From: a virus | IMG/VR virus record: IMGVR_UViG_3300020183_000166 | Span: 1-42,437 of that record | Strand: one strand, 5' to 3' | Length of the DNA stretch: 42,437 nt | Position numbers and translations under genes: made by a program | Notes under the pieces: generated by a model | Seen by the model: only the letters and a program-made list of their open reading frames with translations | Told to the model about the DNA's origin: nothing | The model's database searches: none | Part shown: one piece after another, positions 8,292 through 16,569 of the stretch | How the letters are laid out: each line of letters starts with the position of its first letter | Position numbering within the stretch: the stretch's first letter is position 1

Positions 8292-8324
8292 TTAAAATTA
8301 TTATTAATAAAAATACAATTTGTT

Positions 8325-9803
8325 TCATAAATTTATATTGTTATATAACAATACTCCATTATAAAATGCTAAAAGTATAGAACTATAATCTTCTTTTACA
8401 TATCCACATAAAGAAAACCAAATTAATACATGAAGTAATTTTATTTCTTCCTTATTAAAGGGAATAGAATTAAAGAATAAATCTTCATATTTTTCCCAAC
8501 CATTTGTATCTATGCTATATCTGATACTGTTATCTAAAACCTCTAATGAGTATTTTTTAGAATTTACATTATCATAATTTCCTATAAATGAATAATATAA
8601 TTTTGCCCAGTCGTATCTGGGATCACCATATAATTTATTTTTTCCAAAATAACCACGAGGATCTATCAGATAACATCTATTGTCCAAATTTATCATATTT
8701 GAAAATGTACAATCTCCGTGTATTAAAGTAAAATGTTTTACATCATATAATGATTCAATTTTTTGTTTAAATTCTTCTATATGTTTAGTATGAAATGGAT
8801 TAATATATCTTTTTTCATTTATCTGTATAGTTTCATCATTAAAAAATGGTATAAGATCTGCTACTTCATAAACTCGTTCTAAAGTTTTTGTTAGATATAC
8901 TATTTTTAATTCTTCTAAATCCGTATTAATAAATTCTAAATTATGTATAGATTTTATTGTTTGTATTGTGTCCTGTAAAAAGGTTTCCGAGGGTTCACAA
9001 TTAAATGGATTTTTACCTTTTATTCTTTCTATTATAAATGGATCTTTAGATATCAGTTTAGGTATTCTTTCAAAATTGTGAATAGATACGTACTCGTACC
9101 ATCCTATTTCGTCTTTTATAAGTTTTTTATATTCATCTATTATTGCTTCTTTTTGTACTGTGTTTTCATTAAATTGCAATCTATTAAAAAATCTATTTGT
9201 TTTATTTAATTTGTAAAATCGTTCTTCTGTGCCAACATCATCCATATCTTCAATATTAAAAGATTGAGTATATCTACTATTTAAAAATGAAGTTAATGAT
9301 TGAGTTTCATCCAAATTATTTAATAATTCTTTATTTTTAAAATAAAAAATTCCAGCTACTCCATTTATTTTACTACTTTCTTTGATTAATTTTTCGTGCC
9401 TGAATGACCATCGACACGGAAATTGATTTTGTGTAGTTGTTATGCCTATACCTATTCCATTGATCTGTGGTTCTTTTATTTCACTTTTTACTAAAAGATC
9501 AGACCAAATGATAAAGAAAGAACCATTTAAATCTTGTATTGCTTGTGGAATACCAGCAGATGTTGACTTTTCTTTAGAAATAACAAATTTTATATCAGCA
9601 TCTGGCCTATATTTTTTAATATACTGTTCTAAAACATTTGCTTTATAATCAGCAATAATAATAAACTTACTATTAGGATTATTATCGATTAAATGAAATA
9701 TAATAGGTTTTCCATCTATTGGTATTAGAGCTTTAGGCTTTGTAGCAGTTAATCGGCCCATTCTAGAACCGTAACCGCCACATTGTACTATAAAAGTTTT
9801 CAT
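8325..9803 (-). CDS. Bifunctional sugar-1-phosphate nucleotidyltransferase and APH-fold sugar kinase (492 aa)
   Basis: Residues 1 to about 200 are an RmlA/MurU/LicC-type nucleotidyltransferase: the signature GGYGSRMG at 9-16, then KPKALIPIDGKPII (22-35). The C-terminal half (about 205-492) is an aminoglycoside-phosphotransferase/choline-kinase fold with the catalytic loop LIHGDCTFSN (about 357-366) and metal-binding LIDPRG (about 379-384), then YGDPRYDWAKLYYS. The same two functions occur together in MurU (uridylyltransferase) plus AmgK (anomeric sugar kinase) and in fused capsule-locus proteins. The predicted work is sugar to sugar-1-phosphate to NDP-sugar; choline activation as in LicA/LicC is an alternative. 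It lies between the HAD gene and a gene 2 bases upstream. Confidence 0.85.
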   Translation of the reverse strand: MKTFIVQCGGYGSRMGRLTATKPKALIPIDGKPIIFHLIDNNPNSKFIIIADYKANVLEQYIKKYRPDADIKFVISKEKSTSAGIPQAIQDLNGSFFIIWSDLLVKSEIKEPQINGIGIGITTTQNQFPCRWSFRHEKLIKESSKINGVAGIFYFKNKELLNNLDETQSLTSFLNSRYTQSFNIEDMDDVGTEERFYKLNKTNRFFNRLQFNENTVQKEAIIDEYKKLIKDEIGWYEYVSIHNFERIPKLISKDPFIIERIKGKNPFNCEPSETFLQDTIQTIKSIHNLEFINTDLEELKIVYLTKTLERVYEVADLIPFFNDETIQINEKRYINPFHTKHIEEFKQKIESLYDVKHFTLIHGDCTFSNMINLDNRCYLIDPRGYFGKNKLYGDPRYDWAKLYYSFIGNYDNVNSKKYSLEVLDNSIRYSIDTNGWEKYEDLFFNSIPFNKEEIKLLHVLIWFSLCGYVKEDYSSILLAFYNGVLLYNNINL

Positions 9804-9805
9804 AC

Positions 9806-10483
9806 TTAAAAAGAATATTTAATTACTTCAGGTTGAATAATAAAAGGTTCACCATTATGTATAAGAGAATCTTCACTAACTTCAATAGCTCCCCATGTGT
9901 GATTTACTGTTGCATTTTTTACTATAAAAGTCTTTAAATTAAGCATTTTTAATTCTCTTAATTCGGACATTCTCCAATCCATATTCCAACCATTTGCATA
10001 TATTTTATTAAAAATTAATTTTAAAATATCGGGCTGTTGTTTTAAAAATGCCATACCAAATGTCCAATGTTTAATCATGTCTTTGAATTTGACACCTGGT
10101 TCTGGTCCTATTTTTTCTTCTCCTGCTAATATGGACAGATACATGTCATATGAAATACCATCATAATTGTTAGTCATACAATCTTCTTCTATTTTTTTAA
10201 ATAAATCTTTAATTTGTTGTATTGTTATATTGTCTTCAAATTTTATATCTTCTGAATCAATTGCCCAATGGTATTGAGTATTTGTAGTTAAAAATGGTGT
10301 TATATGTGCAGCAAATAAACCACCATTATTTTGTTTAATTACAGGATGTGCATGCACACAATTTGGTCTATTTTCTTCTGTTAATTCATAAACAATATAT
10401 CGTTCAGTGTCTGAAAAAACTTGTTTCCAATAATCAGTAAATCCTGGTTTCCCTGGTCTATGTTTTAGAAATACATCTATCAT
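9806..10483 (-). CDS. Possible glycosyltransferase-like protein (225 aa)
   Basis: No family recognised with certainty. The sequence has a mixed alpha/beta look, with an acidic WAIDSEDIKFED segment (about 93-104) that could serve as a DxD-type metal site. An aromatic, Trp-containing region follows (IKHWTFGMAFLKQQ; ANGWNMDWRMSELREL). The end reads TVNHTWGAIEVSEDS. Its place in the glycan island, with 4-base overlap (ATGA) to the isomerase gene, argues for a role in sugar transfer or synthesis. It could also be a sugar-modifying enzyme of another type. Confidence 0.4.
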   Translation of the reverse strand: MIDVFLKHRPGKPGFTDYWKQVFSDTERYIVYELTEENRPNCVHAHPVIKQNNGGLFAAHITPFLTTNTQYHWAIDSEDIKFEDNITIQQIKDLFKKIEEDCMTNNYDGISYDMYLSILAGEEKIGPEPGVKFKDMIKHWTFGMAFLKQQPDILKLIFNKIYANGWNMDWRMSELRELKMLNLKTFIVKNATVNHTWGAIEVSEDSLIHNGEPFIIQPEVIKYSF

Positions 10484-11061
10484 TTTTGTTTTCCTATATC
10501 TCCACCTGGATGGTTTTTATAAAATTGTTCAACAGTAACATCTTTATATTTAACTATTCTCATACCAATACAGTGTAATAATGCCAAATAGCATATAAGC
10601 GAGCAAGTAGGCACACGATTCCACGGATCACATTCTCTTCCAATTGGAACATACAGATCTATATCAGAATATTTTTTTAATTTACAATCATGATTAGAAT
10701 GAATTAAACATATTTTTGAATTGCAATTTCTTGATTTTAATTTTTCACAAAAAAATATTAATTCGTCTGTGTTACCACTTTTAGATATTAATATGATTTT
10801 AGATCCATCTTCTATTAAACCCATATCTCCATGAACCGCATGGACAGGATCAAAAAATATTGATCGTATAGTTAATGAATTATAAGTAGATGATATTATA
10901 CTTGCAATATGCGAGTTTTTGCCCACTCCTGAAAAATAGACACATTTTTCATCTTTAATAAAATCAAAAATTTGATTAAATTGATCATTGTTTATATGAT
11001 CGCGTGTGTGTTCTAAAGAATCTATATTTTGTTCAAATAAAGAATAAATATCACCATTCAT
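10480..11061 (-). CDS. SIS-domain arabinose-5-phosphate isomerase, KdsD/KpsF/GutQ type (193 aa)
   Basis: Interconverts ribulose-5-phosphate and arabinose-5-phosphate if it keeps the family activity. Family motifs are all present: FSGVGKNSHIAS (about 43-54, catalytic Lys48), HAVHGDMGLI (74-83), LISKSGNTDE (91-100), RVPTCS (149-154) and NHPGGDIGK (183-191) with the conserved late His. It is a single SIS domain. Full-length KdsD is about 330 residues with two CBS domains, which are absent here, but single-domain A5P isomerases are known. In Gram-negative hosts the product feeds Kdo; in T4-like phage RB69 a comparable enzyme has been linked to DNA arabinosylation. It overlaps the genes on both sides. 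Confidence 0.85.
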   Translation of the reverse strand: MNGDIYSLFEQNIDSLEHTRDHINNDQFNQIFDFIKDEKCVYFSGVGKNSHIASIISSTYNSLTIRSIFFDPVHAVHGDMGLIEDGSKIILISKSGNTDELIFFCEKLKSRNCNSKICLIHSNHDCKLKKYSDIDLYVPIGRECDPWNRVPTCSLICYLALLHCIGMRIVKYKDVTVEQFYKNHPGGDIGKQK

Positions 11062-11770
11062 GGTTTATATTCTCTTCATAAATTTCTTTAACATTAGAAC
11101 AACGAACTGTTTTATAATCTAAAAAAGTATTACATAATTTTGCTTCTCGTAACCATTCTGGGGCTTTTGTTAAGCTTGGATAAATTACTGTTAAATCGTT
11201 TTTACATGCTAAGAAAAAATAATCACATAATCCATTTCTATAACAAATACATGGTTTATTTGTTTTAAATATTGTATACAACACATCCTGTAATGGGTAT
11301 TTGATGAGCGTCTCTTCGTTTAATATCCCATTAGTTTTATTTAAAATATATTGAGTGTGTTCATCACTTAATGCTAGCTTACCCATCCATTTGCCCATTT
11401 CTTTAAATACCACATAAGAAGCTTCTTCAATTTCTTTAATATATTTTCCTGTAATATTTACAGGTATTAAATCTTCATATGTTAATTTATGATTTTTAAA
11501 ATAACCCCAAGGACAATCTTTTGAATTATCTAAAAATTGAGTACTATGTAAATGTATATCCACATGATATGGTTGTGGTTGATTGATAAAATGAACTTCT
11601 TTTAATTCTGGAAACCATTCCTTTAAAAATAAGAAATTTTTATCTCTAACAAATAAAATTAATTCTGGATCTTTTAAATAATTATGTTTTTTCATTCCGC
11701 TAAGAAATGTCCATACACCTAAAAATGTATCACCAAAACTTATACTTCTATTTGTTCCAAGAATAATCAT
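11051..11770 (-). CDS. Unknown protein in the glycan island, possibly a GT-B-type glycosyltransferase (239 aa)
   Basis: Begins MIILGTNRSISFGDTFLGVW, a strand-loop-helix start that recalls GT-B glycosyltransferases such as the heptosyltransferase family ('GD..' after the first strand). A middle part reads LILFVRDKNFLFLKEWFPEL, and a late segment KPCICYRNGLCDYFFLACKN looks like the second Rossmann-like half. No definitive donor-binding motif is visible. The gene overlaps the isomerase by 11 bases and the upstream gene by 4, so it is co-translated with sugar enzymes. The assignment rests on context and weak fold resemblance. Confidence 0.4.
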   Translation of the reverse strand: MIILGTNRSISFGDTFLGVWTFLSGMKKHNYLKDPELILFVRDKNFLFLKEWFPELKEVHFINQPQPYHVDIHLHSTQFLDNSKDCPWGYFKNHKLTYEDLIPVNITGKYIKEIEEASYVVFKEMGKWMGKLALSDEHTQYILNKTNGILNEETLIKYPLQDVLYTIFKTNKPCICYRNGLCDYFFLACKNDLTVIYPSLTKAPEWLREAKLCNTFLDYKTVRCSNVKEIYEENINHEW

Positions 11771-12438
11771 GCTAATAATGCTACCGTTTCTTTTAGTTTG
11801 GTTTTTTCAAAATTAGAATAAACCTGATGATCACTATTATTATATCTCATGGTCCTTTGATATGTTACATCATATTTCGTATTAGGATTTATTGTGTAAT
11901 GGTCATGCTTTATAATAACATTAGGAAAATATGTAAGTTTATTGGCATTACCAGCCACTAATCTCCAAAATGTATCCACAAATACATGATTTAATTCTGG
12001 ATACGCCATATATCCTATTTTATCTAAAAATTTATGGCCTATGAAAAAACTAGTGAGTAAACAATCTCCCCTTAACATATCATTCCCATAAACAACGCGA
12101 TCAAAATTATTATGATCTAAATAATCATAAAATATTTTATCCCAACCTTGTGTATGAAAAGATACATCATCTCCCATAAATCCATAAACAGTATATAAAT
12201 CTTTAAATTGTTTATATGCCATATTTAGCGGATAAACTAATCCTGGCTTTTCATTTTTTATAATTAATATTTTTAATCCTGAAGTGATGTATTCTTGTAA
12301 TTGTGGATCATCATCGTCTAAAATAAAAACTACATCTACCAAATCTTTTGTTTTAGTTGCTTCAATATTTTGTGTTAGACTTAAACAAGTTTTTAGTCTT
12401 GATCTAGTGGGACAAAATAAAATTATTTTATTATGCAT
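11767..12438 (-). CDS. GT-A-type glycosyltransferase (223 aa)
   Basis: Starts with IILFCPTRSRLKTCLSLTQN, the usual first strand of a family 2-like transferase. It has VVFILDDDDPQLQEY (about 35-50), which may bind nucleotide, and YGFMGDDVSFHTQGWDKIF (about 90-108), which matches the 'GDD...GWD' metal-binding segment of a group of phage and capsule glycosyltransferases. An HVFVDTFWRLV segment follows at about residue 147. Short for a GT2 but complete. It overlaps its neighbours at both ends. Donor and acceptor are unknown. Confidence 0.65.
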   Translation of the reverse strand: MHNKIILFCPTRSRLKTCLSLTQNIEATKTKDLVDVVFILDDDDPQLQEYITSGLKILIIKNEKPGLVYPLNMAYKQFKDLYTVYGFMGDDVSFHTQGWDKIFYDYLDHNNFDRVVYGNDMLRGDCLLTSFFIGHKFLDKIGYMAYPELNHVFVDTFWRLVAGNANKLTYFPNVIIKHDHYTINPNTKYDVTYQRTMRYNNSDHQVYSNFEKTKLKETVALLA

Positions 12439-13294
12439 TTACTGTTCTCCAACTTTCATCTACTTTAAATTCTCGATGCATATAATGATATACAAAATCC
12501 GAAACTAATACTTCTTTCTTTATTAAACCAGAATCGTATATTTTTCTGGCCCATGGCAAATCCTCATTAAAAAATTTATCATCAAATATAAATTCTTTAA
12601 TTATATTTGTTCGTATAGGGCAGAGATGGGTTATTATAGAACAATGTGCCCATGTATTTTGTAATTTTGGATTAATATCTTTTATATTTTTATGCAGTGC
12701 ACAATCAACAAATTCTCCGGTTTTATCGCCGCTTAAAAAAGGAGCTGCTATTTGATTACAATGTATAAATGGTACAGTTCTATTTAATTTATTTTCTTTA
12801 TCATTTATATAATAGATTACTCCCAGCAAACCAACGGCATCTGGTTTTTCTTGAAAAGCTTTACTCAACAATGAGAAATAATTTTCAGAAATCATATCAT
12901 CATCATCAACAAAACACAAATATTCACTATTACTATAGTTTACTATTGCATTTCTTTTTGCACCTACTGAAATATTTTTAAAAGACATATTAACAATAAT
13001 ATGAAATTGTTTTGCCATTTCTGGTGTTATGACTTCTCTAATTCTTGTTAATAGTCTTAGAAGATAATGAACTCTGTCATAAGTTGATAAAATACCAATA
13101 CTGCATATTTTCTTTTCTATATTTGGTGTAGAATTTATTTTTATTGGTTCTGTAGTATCATCAAATGAAAATTCAATTTTAGTTAAAATATTTTGATCAT
13201 TTGCGTGATTACTTATCCATTGAAAACGTTCTTTTATGTTTTCTATATCTCTGGATGTGTTACTTTTAGATATTACATAAGTGTCATTAACCAT
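12431..13294 (-). CDS. Family 2-like glycosyltransferase (287 aa)
   Basis: The recognisable GT-A core starts about residue 65 (CSIGILSTYDRVHYLLRLL), continues with VGAKRNAIVNYSNSEYLCFV and reaches the metal-binding DDDDMISENYFSLL (about 133-146). The first 60 residues are unrelated polar sequence. Later segments (AHCSIITHLCPIRTNII, DEDLPWARKIYDSG-like NEDLPWARKIY) match the acceptor side of GT2 enzymes, where 'ED..W' carries the catalytic base. One-base junction with the next upstream gene and 8-base overlap downstream. Probably cytoplasmic; no membrane segment. Confidence 0.75.
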   Translation of the reverse strand: MVNDTYVISKSNTSRDIENIKERFQWISNHANDQNILTKIEFSFDDTTEPIKINSTPNIEKKICSIGILSTYDRVHYLLRLLTRIREVITPEMAKQFHIIVNMSFKNISVGAKRNAIVNYSNSEYLCFVDDDDMISENYFSLLSKAFQEKPDAVGLLGVIYYINDKENKLNRTVPFIHCNQIAAPFLSGDKTGEFVDCALHKNIKDINPKLQNTWAHCSIITHLCPIRTNIIKEFIFDDKFFNEDLPWARKIYDSGLIKKEVLVSDFVYHYMHREFKVDESWRTVNA

Positions 13295-14157
13295 TATCTA
13301 CCCCACATCATATTATAAAGATCATCATCAGCTAATTTTAATTGTTTTAATGCATTCCAATTATTAATAACAGCATTCTTTTTACTTATATAGGTGCTCT
13401 CATTCAAAAAATCAAGTATTTCTTTTTCTTTTCCAATTTCTAATCTAATTATTCCTGATTCATCAAATATTTTTGGTAACTGTTTTGTGCCCAAATAAAT
13501 TGGTACAGTTCCTGTAGCAAAACAATCTGTTAATTTTTCAGTATAATATGAATCATATACACCATTTTCAATAACAACACTAAACATATAAGGAATCAGT
13601 CCTTCGCCTTTTGTATCCCATGGTGTTGATGGATTTTTTACTGTTCTTTTTGTTCCATGAGCTCCGCCAAATACATCAAATTCACAATCTAATGCTAATC
13701 TTGCTATTTGATGGCGATACACATGTCCTTCTGTCATTTTTTTAGGAGAACAAAACATAGAACATAATTTATTTTTATTGTATATCGACCAATCATCTTT
13801 TTTTATCCATGGATAATTACTACCATTTTGGCAATACACAAAATTAGAATCTAATTCTAATAGATTAGAATCGCATGTAAATATTTTATTATAAAAATTA
13901 TTAAATAAAATTTTATAATTATGAATTAAAAATGAATAAACATCTGGAATTATAAATCTTGATTCGCATACCCAACCATAAATTTTATCTTTATTTATGT
14001 GTGTTGGTTTTACCATCAAACCACGATCAATATGAACTTCAATGTCTCCTTCATCTAAACTCCAATCAAAATTTGTTGGTTTTAGGTTTGAACAAGACGA
14101 ATGATTTAAATCAAAAGGGGCACCTATTGCTTTTATTTTGTACCTGGACTCTGCCAT
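13294..14157 (-). CDS. Glycosyltransferase resembling family 10 (alpha-1,3-fucosyltransferase-like) (287 aa)
   Basis: The C-terminal half carries the GT10 donor-binding pattern: YMFSVVIENG, then YYTEKLTDCFATGTVPIYLG (about 206-225). It corresponds to the family's 'FSLVIENS...DYVTEKLWDAFLAGTVPIYLG'. An upstream FDVFGGAHG matches the 'vDvyG' element. The N-terminal half (about 1-130) is divergent. GT10 enzymes normally use GDP-fucose, but relatives with other donors exist. No transmembrane anchor, as in bacterial and phage forms. It overlaps the gene upstream by 25 bases. Confidence 0.75.
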   Translation of the reverse strand: MAESRYKIKAIGAPFDLNHSSCSNLKPTNFDWSLDEGDIEVHIDRGLMVKPTHINKDKIYGWVCESRFIIPDVYSFLIHNYKILFNNFYNKIFTCDSNLLELDSNFVYCQNGSNYPWIKKDDWSIYNKNKLCSMFCSPKKMTEGHVYRHQIARLALDCEFDVFGGAHGTKRTVKNPSTPWDTKGEGLIPYMFSVVIENGVYDSYYTEKLTDCFATGTVPIYLGTKQLPKIFDESGIIRLEIGKEKEILDFLNESTYISKKNAVINNWNALKQLKLADDDLYNMMWGR

Positions 14158-14771
14158 GCTATTAATTCCTCACTCATTCCTAATTTCTTTAAAGCTTCTT
14201 TTTTAGAATTTACATCTGCTAAACCCATTACTATAATAGAATCTTCTTTCTCTTCTCCAGGCCAAACACAAAATTGTGGGCCCAAGAATTTCATAACAAA
14301 ACCATCTTTTTGATAAAAATGGTGTAGTATTCCTATTAGGGCTTCATGGTCAAACCATTTACCATCATTCATCATTTTTTTAGTTATAAAAATCCAATGT
14401 TGCAAAAACTCTAAAACTTTAGAATTAAAATTAAAGAAAATGGGGGATGCTTTAGCTGCAACTAATCTTGTATCTGAACAACTAACAACTAGATCTGTAT
14501 TGGGGACAAATGTATCAAATATTCCTAATGGTCTTCGCACATCAGAGTCTATATCTAGCCAGATTACAGGCTTTTGTTTTTGAATTAACATTTTGTAAAT
14601 AAAATCAGGTTTACTTAAACAGTTTTTTTGATACGAACCTAACGATATTTTTTCTCGTATATCATAGGGAATATTTAAACCATCTAATTGTTTTTTAATT
14701 CTATTAGCGTGGTCACTATAGTAAGTCGAATTGTCTATATCACTATAAAAAGAAATCACTTCAGTTTGCAT
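14133..14771 (-). CDS. Putative nucleotide-sugar-dependent glycosyltransferase (212 aa)
   Basis: GT-A-like layout: EVISFYSDIDNSTYYSDHAN at the start, KPDFIYKMLIQKQKPVIWLD, then the DxD-type site LDIDSDVRR (about 72-80). It continues as VSCSDTRLVAAKASPIFFNF, the 'mfN..' strand seen in small glycosyltransferases with a DxD motif. The end carries FDHEALIGILHHF and FCVWPGEE. Its ATG lies only 2 bases after the regA stop, so the glycan island begins in the same transcript as the replication genes. The substrate is unknown. Confidence 0.65.
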   Translation of the reverse strand: MQTEVISFYSDIDNSTYYSDHANRIKKQLDGLNIPYDIREKISLGSYQKNCLSKPDFIYKMLIQKQKPVIWLDIDSDVRRPLGIFDTFVPNTDLVVSCSDTRLVAAKASPIFFNFNSKVLEFLQHWIFITKKMMNDGKWFDHEALIGILHHFYQKDGFVMKFLGPQFCVWPGEEKEDSIIVMGLADVNSKKEALKKLGMSEELIAWQSPGTK

Positions 14772-14773
14772 AA

Positions 14774-15178
14774 TTAAGAGTTTCCTATATGATATTTAGG
14801 CACGAGTTGCCAATCTTTCTTTTCTTTATGAGGAATAATTTTTAACTGTGCTAAAGATAGTTGTGGTTCTAAATATTCTTCTGGGTCAACCGCTTCTAAA
14901 AGACCCCAATCATTTAATAATTTAACTATTAAATTTCGTCTACCAATATCATTGTCAGATATGTCTGTTTCTAATCCATCTAGTTCCAAAAGTTCTTTAA
15001 AATGCATTATAGCGTATCTACCGCGTTTATGAAGTATATGGCAACTTTGATATAATTTTTTTTCTTTTTTAGACGATACGCCCATTCTGGTAAGGGTTTC
15101 ACATACTTTTAAAAAATCTTCTTTTGATTTTAGTTTTACTTCTACACCCAAACCATCAAAAATATCTTCGTTTTCCAT
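14774..15178 (-). CDS. regA: RegA translational repressor (134 aa)
   Basis: Binds the start regions of many early phage mRNAs, including those of clamp and clamp-loader genes in T4, and blocks translation. The protein aligns with T4 RegA (122 aa) almost throughout: EDFLKVCETLTRMGV, LYQSCHILHKRGRYAIMHFK, LNDWGLLE and the C-terminal WQLVPKYHIGN. A 12-residue-longer total length comes from the N-terminus and the region before the C-terminus. It stands right after the clamp-loader genes, as in T4 and cyanophages. Its own start has only a weak Shine-Dalgarno (GCGGAT), and in T4 RegA represses its own message. Confidence 0.95.
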   Translation of the reverse strand: MENEDIFDGLGVEVKLKSKEDFLKVCETLTRMGVSSKKEKKLYQSCHILHKRGRYAIMHFKELLELDGLETDISDNDIGRRNLIVKLLNDWGLLEAVDPEEYLEPQLSLAQLKIIPHKEKKDWQLVPKYHIGNS

Positions 15179-15216
15179 AATAATCCGCTTTCATTTATTT
15201 TTTTAGTAACACGGAA

Positions 15217-15612
15217 TTATTTAGGAATTTTAGTATTTGTGCCACCTTGATCTAAAAGGCTAAAAATTGTTTTCCAATCCTGTTCAGAAATTAGGTCTAT
15301 TGCTTGTTTAGCTTTGATATGAGAATACCCATATAAAGTCTTCAAAGCATCTATACGCTCGTTGGACTCATCCTTGATCCATTTGCTGTATCGTTTACGT
15401 GCTCGAACAGACACCAGAAGAAAGTCGTATTGAAGCTTTTTACCCAGACCGGGTAGGCGGTTCATTTCGTTTGCCAGAAAGATGGTATCAGAAAAGTACG
15501 AAAGACCGCGATTGGCTAGAAACGGATTGTACTCCCGTTCACACCCGGGGTCTTCGTCCATAAGTGAAATTTTTGTTTGATTTATGGAATTTAAGAAGTC
15601 AAAAGGGTTCAT
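15217..15612 (-). CDS. 62: Clamp loader small subunit gp62 (131 aa)
   Basis: Partner of gp44 in the ATP-driven loader that opens and closes the gp45 clamp. Recognised from NPFDFLNSINQTK at the start, the middle NPFLANRGLSYFSDTIFLAN (about 28-47), and position between 44 and regA. It is shorter than T4 gp62 (187 aa), lacking much of the C-terminal part. The start overlaps the gp44 stop by 4 bases (ATGA); in T4 the 44-62 junction is also translationally coupled, which sets the 4:1 subunit ratio. Confidence 0.85.
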   Translation of the reverse strand: MNPFDFLNSINQTKISLMDEDPGCEREYNPFLANRGLSYFSDTIFLANEMNRLPGLGKKLQYDFLLVSVRARKRYSKWIKDESNERIDALKTLYGYSHIKAKQAIDLISEQDWKTIFSLLDQGGTNTKIPK

Positions 15613-16568
15613 TCTTTAAACTCGCAGTTCATCATTAGTTCCACCATAAACGCACACAGATTGATCTCTTGATCGGCCACAAATGCCGTCTTGTATTGAT
15701 ACTCGCCAATAACCACAACCGCCTGAGGAATACTCTTAGGGTCTAAATGCTCGTATAAGCCATCGTAGACCTTCCTAAACACATCCTGAGGGCTGTTGTC
15801 AAGGTTGTTGGCTACCCACTTACGGATCTCTGTAAAGTTTTTAGTCTTCAGGAATCCCATCAGTTCCTTGATGTTGAGTTCTCCTGCCGTGCTCAAAATT
15901 CCAATATCAATAACACCAGCAGAAGAGTATCGCTGGAGCTCATTTAATGTACGACGAAAATCCGGAAAATATTTAGCAACAACTTTAGACAATACTTTAA
16001 GATCGTATTCAATGCCTTCCAGTTCCAGAATAGCCTGACAACGGGCTAGGAATTCCTTGGCTAGTTCTGGACGTTCTTTGGACGGGAAGTTAAAGTCAAT
16101 AACCGTACAACGAGAATGGATAGGCTCAATGATACGGTTCTTGTAGTTACAGGTCAAGATAAACCGACACGTCTTGGCAAACTCCTCAATAGCTCCTCGA
16201 AGGGCAGGCTGAATGCTCTGGGCATTAGAGTAGTCAAACTCGTCCAGAATCACAATCTTCTGCTTGGCTCCTTCAGACAGTGACACGGTACTGGCAAACT
16301 GACGAATCTTGGTTCGCAGAGTGTCGATATTACCATCCTCAGAGCAATTGATTAGGATATGATCTGCACCTAGTTGTGTACACAGAGCCTTAGCCACCGT
16401 GGTCTTGCCCATACCGGGCTTGCCTGCTAGGAGCAGATTAGGACACTCTCCAGACTCCACAATAGCATTAAACGTGTCCTTGAGATCTTGAGGAAGCACA
16501 CAGTGATCAATGATTGCTGGTCGATACTTTTCTACCAGCAGTCCAATAGCGTCGTTTGCTGTAATCAT
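15609..16568 (-). CDS. 44: Clamp loader ATPase subunit gp44 (319 aa)
   Basis: AAA+ ATPase that loads the sliding clamp. Walker A is AGKPGMGKTT (about 48-57), Walker B is VILDEFDYSN (about 105-115), and the SRC arginine-finger motif is HSRCTVIDF. I place the start at the ATG at 16568, one base after the gp45 stop, with a perfect AAGGAG Shine-Dalgarno inside the end of gp45. This gives 319 residues, the same length as T4 gp44. An upstream extension of the frame into gp45 has no support. Confidence 0.95.
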   Translation of the reverse strand: MITANDAIGLLVEKYRPAIIDHCVLPQDLKDTFNAIVESGECPNLLLAGKPGMGKTTVAKALCTQLGADHILINCSEDGNIDTLRTKIRQFASTVSLSEGAKQKIVILDEFDYSNAQSIQPALRGAIEEFAKTCRFILTCNYKNRIIEPIHSRCTVIDFNFPSKERPELAKEFLARCQAILELEGIEYDLKVLSKVVAKYFPDFRRTLNELQRYSSAGVIDIGILSTAGELNIKELMGFLKTKNFTEIRKWVANNLDNSPQDVFRKVYDGLYEHLDPKSIPQAVVVIGEYQYKTAFVADQEINLCAFMVELMMNCEFKE

Positions 16569-16569
16569 T

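Noticed and set aside
10480-11061. GmhA-type sedoheptulose isomerase for a heptose pathway
   Set aside because: The motifs (GVGKNSHIAS, HAVHGDMG, HPGGDIGK) are those of the KdsD/KpsF/GutQ branch, not GmhA. A heptose route is therefore less likely, though the other enzyme classes would fit it.
15218-15225. CCTAAATA late-promoter-like octamer before regA
   Set aside because: It overlaps the gene 62 stop, is 39 bases from regA and would put a late promoter on a replication gene. It shows that relaxed copies arise by chance, so the copies at 4478 and 26713 are scored low.
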